From Chlamydiia bacterium (lineage in GTDB: Bacteria; Chlamydiota; Chlamydiia; Chlamydiales; Rhabdochlamydiaceae): DNA of 33,000 bases. Made by a program: the position numbers and the translations under genes. Where the stretch lies: assembly GCA_021324995.1 (NCBI GenBank), contig JAJPIB010000050.1, positions 1 through 33,000 of the forward strand. The letters run 5' to 3'. Positions 8,335 through 16,332 of the stretch are shown in pieces (within the stretch, counting starts at the first letter, position 1; every line of letters begins with the position of its first letter). The notes under the pieces are model-generated. The model made no database searches, was not told where the DNA came from, and worked only from the letters and a program-made list of their open reading frames with translations.

Positions 8335-9345
8335 ATGGAAAATTCGGCTGTTAATTTTGCTCTTGTCGGCGCGACCGGCGCTGTGGGTAGCGAAGTCATT
8401 AAAACTCTCGAAAAACGAAATTTTCCTATCCGACAGCTCCATTGTTTCTCTTCTTCCCGTTCCTCAGGGAAAGAGATCCTTTTTCGCGGAGAATCTCTTC
8501 GCGTTCAACCTTTGAGCGAAACCGCTTTTAAAGAAATCGATATCGCGATTTTTAGCGCCGGAAGCCAGGTTTCGAAGGAATGGATTCCAAAAGCGCTGAA
8601 AGAGGGTACAAAAGTCGTCGACAATAGTTCAGCCTTTCGCAGGCAGGCAAATGTCCCTTTAATCATTCCCGAAATTAATTCCCACGCGCTACAAAATCAT
8701 GCGCTCGCCGCTTGTCCTAACTGCAGCACAACCATCATGCTCATGGCGGTCGGTCCTTTGCATAAACGCTTTAAAATTGACCGCATCGTCGCTGCGACTT
8801 ATCAAGCGGCAAGCGGCGCCGGACTTCAGGCAATGAAAGAGCTCGAGGAAGAAACACTTGCTTGCCTAGAAAACCGGCCTTATACGCGCACAGTGCTTCC
8901 AAATCCTTATGCGTTTAATCTTTTCACTCACAATTCTCCTCTGCATGAAACGGGCTATGTTGACGAAGAAATAAAAATGCTGGAAGAAACGCGTAAAATT
9001 CTGGAAGATGAAGCGATCTGGGTGAATGCAACTTGTGTGCGTGTGCCAGTCTTGCGAGCACATTCAGAGGCGTTGAACATCACTTTTAGCCAACCTGTTT
9101 CTGTTGAAGAGGTCTATCAAGTTCTTCATCAAGCGCCAGGACTTAAGATTTTAGAGGATCGCAGCCAAAATCGTTTCCCTATGCCTGTGGATGCGAGTTT
9201 TCAAGACGCTGTTTTCTGCGGGCGCATCCGCAAAGATCTTTCTTTTCCGAACACAATCGATCTTTGGATCGTCGGCGATCAATTGCTTAAAGGCGCTGCT
9301 CTAAATGCTGTACAAATCGCTGAACTTTTTTTGGAGAGTCTCTGA
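8335..9345 (+). CDS. asd: Aspartate-semialdehyde dehydrogenase
   Basis: Reduces aspartyl phosphate to aspartate semialdehyde with NADPH, feeding lysine/diaminopimelate, threonine and methionine pathways. The 336-residue protein shows the N-terminal nucleotide-binding GATGAVG (12-18), the serine-rich loop DNSSAFR (96-102), the active-site cysteine in CPNCSTT (C130) and the substrate-binding LPNPYAFNLFTH and RVPVLRAHSEA stretches. The ATG at 8335 lacks a strong ribosome binding site, but the sequence starts at the expected distance from the Rossmann motif. Its stop overlaps the next start (TGATG). Chlamydiae need diaminopimelate for residual peptidoglycan, which explains why this gene is kept. 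Confidence 0.93.
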   Translation: MENSAVNFALVGATGAVGSEVIKTLEKRNFPIRQLHCFSSSRSSGKEILFRGESLRVQPLSETAFKEIDIAIFSAGSQVSKEWIPKALKEGTKVVDNSSAFRRQANVPLIIPEINSHALQNHALAACPNCSTTIMLMAVGPLHKRFKIDRIVAATYQAASGAGLQAMKELEEETLACLENRPYTRTVLPNPYAFNLFTHNSPLHETGYVDEEIKMLEETRKILEDEAIWVNATCVRVPVLRAHSEALNITFSQPVSVEEVYQVLHQAPGLKILEDRSQNRFPMPVDASFQDAVFCGRIRKDLSFPNTIDLWIVGDQLLKGAALNAVQIAELFLESL

Positions 9346-10874
9346 TGATTCGAATGTTGACCGAAGAAAACCGCAAGTGGTGGATTCTCACTGCAATGAC
9401 AACTTCTGTATCGATGATTTTCGTCGATATCACTGTATTGCCCGTGGTCCTCCCCACTTTGCAAAGAGACATGCAGATTTCCGACTTAGGGTTGCAATGG
9501 ATCATCAATGCTTATACGTTGGTTCTTGCCGTCTTCGTGTTGATCGGAGGAAAACTGGGAGATATTCTGGGTTTAAGAAAAACCTTTTCTATCGGCGCCC
9601 TCTGTTTTGCAACAACATCCGCGATGTGCGGAATGAGTACCACAGAATGGTGGCTGATTTTCAGCCGTGCATTGCAAGGTTGCGGAGCGGCTCTGCTGCT
9701 TCCCGCGACACAAGCGATCCTCATTTCTAACTTTCCTCCGCATCAGCGGGGAAAAGCCCTCGGTCTTTTTGTAAGTATTGGATCGATCTTCCTCGCACTT
9801 GGCCCTCTCATTGGAGGCAGTTTAACCACTTATCTGAGTTGGCGCTACGTGTTTTGGATCAATCTCCCAATTGCAGCGATTGGGCTTTTACTGACTTATT
9901 ATGCTGTGCCTTACATACGAGGAACTAAGCATGCATTGGATATCCGCGGATTTGTCATTTTGGCAGCCGGAATTGCTTCTTCTGTCGTTGCTTTGATGCA
10001 GGCTCAAATTTGGGGATGGCTTTCTCCTCTGACGCTTGGATTACTCCTCATCGGCGCGCTTTCACTGATCACGCTTTTCCGAAGGAAACACAAGCCTCAC
10101 GCTTCGATTATCGATTTTGAGTTGATCAAGAAAAAATCCTTTATCGCGAGCGCAAGCTCTATTTTTGCAAATCAATGGATTATCATGGTCACAGTTTTCT
10201 GGGTGATCTACTTTCAAAACATTCTGGGATTCTCTGCCTCAAAGGCAGGCATTTATTCTTTCTTCGCTAACATTCCTATTTTGGTTGCTGCTCCCTTAGG
10301 CGGCTATCTTGTCGATAAGCTCGGTCCGCGCATCCCTGTCATGATTGGATTCGGGCTGATTCTTTTCTCTCTAAGTTGGCTCGTCGCCTATCAGCGTCAC
10401 GAGAATATTGTGCTTCTGATGCCTACCCTTTTCACTTTTGGGTTCGGCGTGTGTATGATCTTTACGCCTTGTTTTGTGGCGATGATGAACGACGTTCCTT
10501 CGGAAAAAAGAGGTGTGGCGTCAGGCATTACGGCAGCGCTCCGGCAATTCAGTTCCTCTTTTGGGCTTGCGATTTTTGGGACGATTTATTCGACGCTCTA
10601 TTTTGGCCACCTGAATCGGTTGCTAAAAGAAAATCAAAGCACGCAATCTCTCTCTTCGGCACAATTTGAAGGACTTCTGTCTAAGTCACCGGAAGCTGTT
10701 CGCATCCTGGACCAGCTCCCCTCTCCAGATGCCCATTACGTTTTGCAATCTGCCAAAGCTGCATTTCTGGATGCCTTTGCTTGGATGAACATGACCGCAG
10801 CTGCTGTGGCCTTTGCTAGCATTCTCATTGCGTGGCGACTGTTAAAAAACACACCCATTCACAAAGAAAGATGA
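9345..10874 (+). CDS. MFS drug/metabolite exporter, DHA2 (14-TM, EmrB/QacA-like)
   Basis: An inner-membrane proton-coupled exporter of 509 residues, long enough for the 14-helix DHA2 class. It has the intracellular loop motif GGKLGDILGLRK after the second helix and the antiporter motif C region GPLIGGSLTTYLSW in helix five, both diagnostic of drug:H+ antiporters. A second half begins after the central segment around EKLIKKKS-like polar residues (about residue 250-265) and repeats the pattern (LGGYLVDKLGPRIP). Substrate is unknown. The ATG shares one base with the asd stop codon (TGATG), so translation is probably coupled; a second ATG three codons later is possible. It ends 12 bp from the convergent fic gene. 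Confidence 0.85.
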   Translation: MIRMLTEENRKWWILTAMTTSVSMIFVDITVLPVVLPTLQRDMQISDLGLQWIINAYTLVLAVFVLIGGKLGDILGLRKTFSIGALCFATTSAMCGMSTTEWWLIFSRALQGCGAALLLPATQAILISNFPPHQRGKALGLFVSIGSIFLALGPLIGGSLTTYLSWRYVFWINLPIAAIGLLLTYYAVPYIRGTKHALDIRGFVILAAGIASSVVALMQAQIWGWLSPLTLGLLLIGALSLITLFRRKHKPHASIIDFELIKKKSFIASASSIFANQWIIMVTVFWVIYFQNILGFSASKAGIYSFFANIPILVAAPLGGYLVDKLGPRIPVMIGFGLILFSLSWLVAYQRHENIVLLMPTLFTFGFGVCMIFTPCFVAMMNDVPSEKRGVASGITAALRQFSSSFGLAIFGTIYSTLYFGHLNRLLKENQSTQSLSSAQFEGLLSKSPEAVRILDQLPSPDAHYVLQSAKAAFLDAFAWMNMTAAAVAFASILIAWRLLKNTPIHKER

Positions 10875-10886
10875 TTTGATCGTTTT

Positions 10887-12020
10887 TTACGTTCCCTCTG
10901 ACAGCAAGTCTAAATACTCCCAATAACTGTAGCGCTTATCGCGACGTTTACCGGTGATTTCCTTAAGGATTTCCAGAGAAACAAATTGGTGCATGAGAGT
11001 TTTAGCGCTTTGGTAAGAGATTTTGAAATGGATAGCTACGTCTTTGATGGAAAGGTGAGGTTTTTCAAAGAAGTAATCAAGAAGAGCAATAGCATAAGGA
11101 GTGGAGAGTTTAGCTGTGATGAGTCGCTTTTTGTGAGTTTCTTGAATTTGAAGGACGGTTTTGATGGTCTGTAATGCAGAATTACATGTCCAAATAATCC
11201 CTTTAAGAAAGAAGGTGATCCATTGCTCATAATCGCCATTGGTACGGACAAGGTTGAGGCGATCATAGTACTCTTGACGATGTATTTTGAAATAATAACT
11301 GAGGTAAAGTGTAGGGTATTGGAGGGCGTCTTTCCAATAGAGGTAGAAAGTGATTAGAAGCCTACCTAATCTACCGTTTCCACCAAGAAAAGGATGGATT
11401 GTCTCAAACTGATAATGGATGAGTGCGCAGCTGACAAGTAGGGGAATATCACAGTTTTTGTGTAGAAAAAGCTCTAGTTCTCCCATGGCATCCATCGCCT
11501 CCTTTGGTGGCGGCGGAATGAAAGAAGCTGTGTTCGGAGTGGAACCTGCGGGACCGATCCAGTTTTGGCTTCTTTTGAATTCGCCCGGTGTTTTATCTGC
11601 CCCGCGCACCCCTTTTAAAAGGATCGCATGAATTTCTCTAATAAGACGTAAGCTCATTGGGAAATCGTTGAGTCTTTCCATACCATGGTTCAGGGCTTTG
11701 ATGTAATTGATAACCTCTTCGACATCATTTACATTCTTGACGGGGATTTGATTTTCATATTCAAAAATATCCTCGAAGGAAGCTTGCGTCCCTTCAATTT
11801 GTGAGCTGAGGAACGCTTCTTTACGAACGTACATGGCGATGACATGGCTTAGATTGGGCGCCAAAAAACCCATTGTATCCAGTTTTCCGATTGCGATGTT
11901 TGCGTCGGTGAGAAGGCTTTGCATCTCTCCTTCTATTCGTATTGGAGGCTCGGGAGGGAGGCTTGTCGGAATAAATGCTTTATATTGGTTGGGCTGACTG
12001 ATATATCTTCCGCTTCTCAT
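10887..12020 (-). CDS. Fic-domain AMP-transferase with N-terminal inhibitory motif and C-terminal HTH
   Basis: Fic enzymes transfer AMP (sometimes other groups) from a nucleotide to protein hydroxyls. The 377 residues contain the complete catalytic motif HPFLGGNGRLGR (H209 to R220), including the catalytic His and the anion-binding NGR. An N-terminal inhibitory helix is visible as SSQIEG (72-77, E76), the (S/T)xxxE(G/N) signature of self-inhibited class II Fic proteins. The C-terminal ~70 residues (SIKDVAIHFKISYQSAKTL and following) look like a winged helix-turn-helix, as in many chromosomal Fic regulators. All key residues are present, so it should be active once relieved of inhibition. The start has AAGGAA upstream. 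Repeats in the upstream region may be its own operator. No signal for secretion is visible. Confidence 0.9.
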   Translation of the reverse strand: MRSGRYISQPNQYKAFIPTSLPPEPPIRIEGEMQSLLTDANIAIGKLDTMGFLAPNLSHVIAMYVRKEAFLSSQIEGTQASFEDIFEYENQIPVKNVNDVEEVINYIKALNHGMERLNDFPMSLRLIREIHAILLKGVRGADKTPGEFKRSQNWIGPAGSTPNTASFIPPPPKEAMDAMGELELFLHKNCDIPLLVSCALIHYQFETIHPFLGGNGRLGRLLITFYLYWKDALQYPTLYLSYYFKIHRQEYYDRLNLVRTNGDYEQWITFFLKGIIWTCNSALQTIKTVLQIQETHKKRLITAKLSTPYAIALLDYFFEKPHLSIKDVAIHFKISYQSAKTLMHQFVSLEILKEITGKRRDKRYSYWEYLDLLSEGT

Positions 12021-12046
12021 ATCCGATTCCTTATTTAAGCATACGA

Positions 12047-12134
12047 GAATAACGGCTTGGAATAAGGGTCGTTATTCAAGTCTTCTTCAATAAGAATAGT
12101 CAAAAGAGGTCCTTTATTCAAGTCTTCTTTAATA
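12047..12134. repeat. Direct and inverted repeats upstream of fic, possible operator
   Basis: A 21-base direct repeat (12072-12092 and 12114-12134, core TTATTCAAGTCTTCTT) with a single difference is spaced 42 bp start to start, about four helical turns. An 8-bp inverted repeat, GAATAACG (12047-12054) and CGTTATTC (12070-12077), overlaps the first copy. Both lie within 115 bp upstream of the fic start. The fic product carries a C-terminal HTH, so self-regulation is a reasonable inference. Binding is not shown. Confidence 0.45.
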
Positions 12135-12177
12135 GCGTTTAGAACAGAATGTTAAAAAATTATTGAAAACGAATGGT

Positions 12178-12798
12178 TTAGAGATTGAAAACAAGCGGAG
12201 CTTTAGTGACGGGGTGAGAGAATTGGAGGCGCCCGTGATGAAGGGCAATTTTAGTCGAGCTGGATGCGCTTCCATACTTTTCATCGCCAAGGATGGGGCA
12301 GCCAATTGTGGAGAATTGAGCGCGAATTTGATGGTAGCGCCCTGTTTCAAGGTCGATTTCCACATAGGAACAGTCTTCGTGTTTTTCAAGAAGCTTGTAA
12401 TGCAAGCGGGCAAGCTTGGCTTCGGGGTGAGAGGCGGACACGATGCGCGCGCGATGCTCGTCGTGAAAAAGGTAATGCTCGAGTGTGCCTTCTGGATGAG
12501 GAAGAATGCCTTCAACTCGGGCGAAGTAGGTCTTGCGGATCCCCTTTTGGCGCATCATTTCTTGTAAGCGTGAAAGCGCTTTGCTCGTTCGCGCAAAAAG
12601 CACAAGTCCGCTAACCGGTTTGTCGAGACGATGAATGGGCTCGAGATAGACGTTGCCGGGCTTGTTGTATTTTTTTTTGATCCAGGCCTTAGCTTGGTCT
12701 GTCAAGTTAGAAGAATCGCGGGGATGGGGCTGCGTACTTATGCCTGCGGGCTTGGAGACGACAAGGATATGATTGTCGCAAAAAATGACTTGCATCAC
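12178..12798 (-). CDS. RluA-family RNA pseudouridine synthase
   Basis: Isomerises uridine to pseudouridine in rRNA or tRNA. The 205-206 residues carry the family core: the N-terminal VVSKPAGISTQPHP segment, the catalytic PIHRLDKPVSGLVLFAR (54-70, catalytic D59), and the C-terminal ETGRYHQIRAQF and LGDEKYG motifs. No N-terminal S4 domain is present, so it is a short RluA/TruC-like form. Target site is not predictable. Two starts overlap the preceding gene: GTG at 12798 and ATG at 12795, both downstream of AGAGGA. The ATG shares one base with the methylase stop (TGATG), so coupling is expected either way. It is the last gene of a three-gene RNA-modification operon. Confidence 0.88.
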   Translation of the reverse strand: MMQVIFCDNHILVVSKPAGISTQPHPRDSSNLTDQAKAWIKKKYNKPGNVYLEPIHRLDKPVSGLVLFARTSKALSRLQEMMRQKGIRKTYFARVEGILPHPEGTLEHYLFHDEHRARIVSASHPEAKLARLHYKLLEKHEDCSYVEIDLETGRYHQIRAQFSTIGCPILGDEKYGSASSSTKIALHHGRLQFSHPVTKAPLVFNL

Positions 12799-13619
12799 TT
12801 GAATTTCCTCTGGCGCACGACTTCATAGAGAAGAAGTGTTGTTGCCGTGGCAACGTTTAAGGAATCGGCAACGCCATGCATGGCGATGCGCACTTTGATA
12901 TCGGAGGAATCCATCCAAAAATCGCTCAAGCCAAGTTGCTCGGTTCCCACGGCGATAGCAACAGCTCCTGTCAGGGCAGTGTCAGTAAATTCTTTCTCAG
13001 CGGATGGCGTTGCAGCAATGATGCGAATGTTTTTGTCGCGAAGAAAACGCAATGTTTCAGCGCTTGTGGCTTCGACAACGGGAAGAGTAAAAAGCGTGCC
13101 TACACTGGCGCGGACGACGTTAGGATTATAAATGTCCGTGCACCGATCGCAAACGATCACACCATCCACACCCGCAGCATCCGCAGAGCGTAAGATCGTG
13201 CCGAGATTTCCTGGCTTCTCAATCGCTTCGGCAAGAATTAAAAACGGATCTTTTTTTTGCGCCAAATGAGCGGCTAAGTCCTGTAAAGTCTGTTGCATTT
13301 GCACAGCAATTGCGACAAGGCCATCGGGACGGTCGCGGTAGGATAGCTTTTGGAAAACAGACGCGCTGCAAACAACAATCTCTGCTCCTTTCTTTTTGAT
13401 CTGCTCAATCAATGCATTTTCGTTGGAACCTAGGAAAAGTTTCGGGCAGATGAACAACGTTTGAATGCACACGCCGCCATCCGCTGCGCGTTTTAGCTCG
13501 CGAAACCCCTCGATGAGGAATAACCCTGATTCATTGCGCTCCTTACGGTCTGCGAGCTTAACTGTCTTTTTTAACTTGGGATTTTGCAGACTTGTGATTT
13601 CTTCTTTTAGGAATACCAT
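12795..13619 (-). CDS. TrmH/SpoU-family RNA 2'-O-methyltransferase
   Basis: A SAM-dependent methylase that modifies the ribose of an rRNA or tRNA nucleotide. The 274 residues comprise an N-terminal substrate-binding domain (about 1-110) and the SPOUT domain with the deep trefoil knot. The three SpoU motifs are visible: AEAIEKPGNLGTILRSADA (motif 1), AIAVGTEQLGLS (motif 2) and IAMHGVADSLNVATATTLL (motif 3). The layout resembles RlmB and TsnR-like enzymes; the target is uncertain. It starts inside the end of the upstream methyltransferase gene (13-bp overlap) and ends overlapping the RluA gene. The position corresponds to CT403 (SpoU) of C. trachomatis, from memory. Confidence 0.88.
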   Translation of the reverse strand: MVFLKEEITSLQNPKLKKTVKLADRKERNESGLFLIEGFRELKRAADGGVCIQTLFICPKLFLGSNENALIEQIKKKGAEIVVCSASVFQKLSYRDRPDGLVAIAVQMQQTLQDLAAHLAQKKDPFLILAEAIEKPGNLGTILRSADAAGVDGVIVCDRCTDIYNPNVVRASVGTLFTLPVVEATSAETLRFLRDKNIRIIAATPSAEKEFTDTALTGAVAIAVGTEQLGLSDFWMDSSDIKVRIAMHGVADSLNVATATTLLLYEVVRQRKFK

Positions 13620-14443
13620 CTGGCAAAACTCCCGCAGGGAATGTTTAGCCCTTTATCCGATGGCAAAATCATTTCCCCTGTTTCTATGTTTCCTTTGAGG
13701 CCTTGCATTTTTTGTTTGAGCAAATGCTCCATGACGATGGGTGTCATGCCGGGCGTGTGCGTTGTGAAAATGAGAAAGAGTGGATTTTCTGAGAGAAGCT
13801 TGCGGCAAAGATGCAGGAGGTCATGGATATCCCGTTCAATTTTAAATACTTCCCCTTGCGCGCCTCTTCCAAAACTCGGAGGGTCGAGAATGATTCCGTC
13901 GTAGCGAACTCCCCTCTTGATTTCGCGTGTCAAAAACTTGGACACGTCGTCGACAATCCAGCGGATAGGCGCAGACTCGAGCTGGTTGAGTTTTGCATTT
14001 TCGCGCGCCCATGCCACCATTCCTCTGGACGCATCCAGATGGCAAACTTTTGCACCCGCAGATGCCGCAGCAAGGGATGCTCCTCCTGAATAAGCAAAAA
14101 GATTGAGAATAAGCGGAGGTTCTTTTCGCGTGCGGATCGCGTCCTTCATTGCTTTCCAAAGTAAGCTATGCTCGGGAAATACCCCTAAATGACCAAAATC
14201 GGTAGGTGAAATTTTAAAACGCACTCCTTCGACTTCTGAAATCCAATGCGCAGGAAGTTTTGTTTTATAATTCCAGGAGTTTCCTCCATCGCGAGAAAAA
14301 TGCGCGTCCGCCCGATCCCATTCCGCTTTCGGAAGGGTCGGTTTCCATAACGCTTGCGAACAAGGACGAGCGATCAGGTAGCTTCCAAAACGCTCGAGCT
14401 TCTGTTGATCGCCGCTATCGACAAGGAAATATTTTTCTGTCAT
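13607..14443 (-). CDS. Class I SAM-dependent methyltransferase, RlmI/RlmK-like
   Basis: A Rossmann-fold methyltransferase of 278 residues, most similar in motifs to 23S rRNA cytosine/guanine methylases. Motif I is LFAYSGGASLAAASAGA, followed by the acidic cofactor residue in CHLDASRGMVAWARENA. Motif IV is ILDPPSFGRG, the DPPSF form typical of RlmI/RlmK C-terminal domains. The N-terminal PUA domain found in full-length RlmI is missing, so this is the short version, as expected for the chlamydial homologue near CT404. It is first in an overlapping operon with the TrmH-type and RluA-type enzymes, which supports an rRNA-modification role. Confidence 0.83.
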   Translation of the reverse strand: MTEKYFLVDSGDQQKLERFGSYLIARPCSQALWKPTLPKAEWDRADAHFSRDGGNSWNYKTKLPAHWISEVEGVRFKISPTDFGHLGVFPEHSLLWKAMKDAIRTRKEPPLILNLFAYSGGASLAAASAGAKVCHLDASRGMVAWARENAKLNQLESAPIRWIVDDVSKFLTREIKRGVRYDGIILDPPSFGRGAQGEVFKIERDIHDLLHLCRKLLSENPLFLIFTTHTPGMTPIVMEHLLKQKMQGLKGNIETGEMILPSDKGLNIPCGSFARWYS

Positions 14444-14468
14444 TGAATTTGTGGAAAAATTGTGAATT

Positions 14469-14632
14469 TATACCCAACGTGACTGAAAATTTGGTTTAGG
14501 ACCGAAGCGAAAGCTCCCGCGATTGGCACGATTGAATCGTCGCCCCTATTAGAAATAGGGGCTAGATTCGATCATCCAATCCCGGGGCTTTGGCTCGGTC
14601 TTAAATCCAAATTTTCAATCACGTTGGGTATA
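14469..14632. mobile_element. 164-bp foldback MITE-like element, family A copy 1
   Basis: A non-coding palindromic element bounded by TATACCCAACGTGA at the left and TCACGTTGGGTATA at the right. The terminal inverted repeats extend about 37 bp with a few mismatches. The interior also folds on itself: GCCCCTATT pairs with AATAGGGGC around a 3-base loop at the centre, so the whole unit can form one long hairpin. It is the same length as the copy at 19922-20085 and differs at about nine positions. Flanking TATA at both ends suits a TA-targeting transposase acting in trans (inference). It sits directly upstream of the NADAR gene. Confidence 0.85.
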
Positions 14633-14737
14633 ATGCACGGTATCTTAGCAGCTATTACCGATTATTTCCATCCAATATTCTCGACTTTAGGCATAAGAAA
14701 GCGTAGACTTGTCCTCCCTATAAAGGAGAATAAAGCG

Positions 14738-15502
14738 ATGACATCCCCTATTCAAAGAACTCAAAATGTTTTTATCGATCAAATGGGTGCCTCTATTTCA
14801 CCACTCCCCACCCGTTCTCCATCCCCAATCCGGGACGAAATGCACATCCGGGCAGGGAATCAAAGATCTTTTTTAGGCTCTCTCTGGGACTCGATTGCCC
14901 ATTGCTTCAAATCGCTATTCCGATGCTTTTTTGGCCAGTCTGAATTTGCAGACCAAAAAGCTAGAATTCAATACGCTGCTGAGACAAATCATTTTATTGA
15001 GTTTTACAAAAAAGAAGAAAACGCGTTGACAGCATTCTTGGGAAATTTCCACCTTTGCCCCGTGCAGCTTTGGGGGATGCGCTTTCAGTGCTCGGAAGCG
15101 GCTTTTCAAGCGGCAAAGTTTAGTCCGAATAGGGCTATCATGCAACGCTTTCAACATGCAGCAAGTGGAGAAGAAGCTTTTCGCTTAGGAAGAGAATTTT
15201 CAAGAAATTATCCACCTATCGCATGGCAAGCGCGTAGCTTGAATGTGATGCGCGAAGTTGTTCACGCGAAATTTTCTCAAAATCCACAGCTCAAAGAACT
15301 CCTACTCGCTACTGGAAACGCCTACCTTGTCGAGCATATTCCTGTAACTGGAAGAGATGCTTTCTGGGGGGATAATCATGATGGAACCGGACGAAACTGG
15401 CTGGGCCAAATCCTAATGGAAACGCGGGCAAGACTTGGTGGAGCCCCACCCGTGCCAAGAAATGCTCAATACAATGATTTCATAGCAGGATTAGGACCTT
15501 AA
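14738..15502 (+). CDS. NADAR (YbiA/DUF1768) domain protein with N-terminal extension
   Basis: NADAR proteins are N-glycosidases acting on ADP-ribosylated nucleobases or riboflavin intermediates. In the 254-residue reading from ATG 14738, the domain spans about 84-233. It contains FLGNF (100-104), the acidic SEAAFQAAKF (119-128) and the C-terminal WGDNHDGTGRN (210-220) with the following LMETR. The first ~80 residues are not part of the family: a Ser/Pro-rich part (19-32) and a hydrophobic/amphipathic stretch FLGSLWDSIAHCFKSLFRCF (45-64). This could be a membrane-associating or secretion-related segment, but no function is shown. The 14738 start is favoured by AAGGAGAA at 14723-14730. In-frame ATG 14633 lies immediately after the MITE end and lacks such a site, so an N-terminus 35 residues longer is possible but less likely. 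Confidence 0.8.
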   Translation: MTSPIQRTQNVFIDQMGASISPLPTRSPSPIRDEMHIRAGNQRSFLGSLWDSIAHCFKSLFRCFFGQSEFADQKARIQYAAETNHFIEFYKKEENALTAFLGNFHLCPVQLWGMRFQCSEAAFQAAKFSPNRAIMQRFQHAASGEEAFRLGREFSRNYPPIAWQARSLNVMREVVHAKFSQNPQLKELLLATGNAYLVEHIPVTGRDAFWGDNHDGTGRNWLGQILMETRARLGGAPPVPRNAQYNDFIAGLGP

Positions 15503-15503
15503 T

Positions 15504-16328
15504 CTATTTCTCAACGTATTTCTTACTAAAGAAAAACTTGGGATCTGAGTAGAGCAATATCACTATGAAAGCAAGGAGTAGCGCTGTCTGGATTACCTTG
15601 CTTTCCGGCTGTGTTGCAAAAAATTCATTAAATGCACCTGCAGTGATGTGGAAAACCACAGCGACCCAAATGTTTCGGTGTGTTTTATAATAGAGCCAGT
15701 TCATCAGAATCACAAAAGGGATGAGGCTGCATGCAAAATTGAGGGCGTAAATCCATCCCATCTCTACCAGATTGTTGTGGTAATAACCCTTAATGAAGGA
15801 TAGCGGAAGATGCCAAATCGCCCAAAATATGGCAAAGATAATTGAAGTCCAAAAAAGGCTAAAGCGTGCGCGCAGCGTATCTGTTCCATAAGAGTGCCAG
15901 GCAAGCTCTTCGACAGCAGGAGCTAAAAAAAGAAGGATCCAAGCAGGAAACAGAGAATACGCGAAAGAGGCTTTTCCCGATAAAGAAAATTGTTCGATGC
16001 TTCCGCCCACAAGCAAAGAGAGCACTTGAGCGAGAAGAATACTTCCCACCATCAAAAATAGCGTTAAAAAGAGATAGATCGGCCGCACCTTTTTAAATGT
16101 GAAGAGTCTGTTCAACAAATCGCGGCGCAATTTGGGATCTACGTACATCATTAAAAACGCAATCATCATGGGACTCAAAAGCCCAATTAAAAGAAGCACT
16201 CCACTAAGTTCCTTATCGGTCGGTAGACGACTGAAATAAGCTGCTGTAAACCAAAAAATCCACGGAACAATCGTGCTCAAAAGATAAAAGCGGACCGGGT
16301 GCTTATATTGCTGAATGTTCATATTCAT
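15504..16328 (-). CDS. CPBP (CAAX protease/Abi) family membrane metalloprotease
   Basis: A multi-pass inner-membrane protein of 274 residues with the CPBP glutamyl-protease signature. The EE pair is E140-E141 in PAVEELAWHSYG. A FAIFWAIWHLP helix supplies H173, and VVFHITAGAFNE supplies H227 with a nearby Asn (N234). The usual arginine of the EExxxR motif is a histidine/serine here (AWHSYG), a small departure. Family roles range from prenyl-protein processing to bacteriocin immunity and signalling, and none can be assigned. It starts 4 bp after the cinA stop, so it is the third gene of an operon with the unknown 237-residue protein and cinA. It converges with the NADAR gene, one base separating the stops. 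Confidence 0.78.
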   Translation of the reverse strand: MNMNIQQYKHPVRFYLLSTIVPWIFWFTAAYFSRLPTDKELSGVLLLIGLLSPMMIAFLMMYVDPKLRRDLLNRLFTFKKVRPIYLFLTLFLMVGSILLAQVLSLLVGGSIEQFSLSGKASFAYSLFPAWILLFLAPAVEELAWHSYGTDTLRARFSLFWTSIIFAIFWAIWHLPLSFIKGYYHNNLVEMGWIYALNFACSLIPFVILMNWLYYKTHRNIWVAVVFHITAGAFNEFFATQPESKVIQTALLLAFIVILLYSDPKFFFSKKYVEK

Positions 16329-16332
16329 TAAT

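Noticed and set aside
10887-12020. Fic-Fic antitoxin (toxin-antitoxin) module
   Set aside because: The inhibitory motif is inside the Fic protein itself (class II) and no separate small antitoxin gene is adjacent; the neighbours are an exporter and a pseudouridine synthase.
12129-12515. A 128-codon frame overlapping the RluA-type gene
   Set aside because: It lies antisense-phase within a clearly conserved gene, and the composition is that of a shadow frame.
14444-14632. Possible CRISPR array or phage attachment site at the repeats
   Set aside because: The repeats are single long palindromes with terminal inverted repeats, not short units with regular spacers. No cas, integrase or recombinase gene is present.
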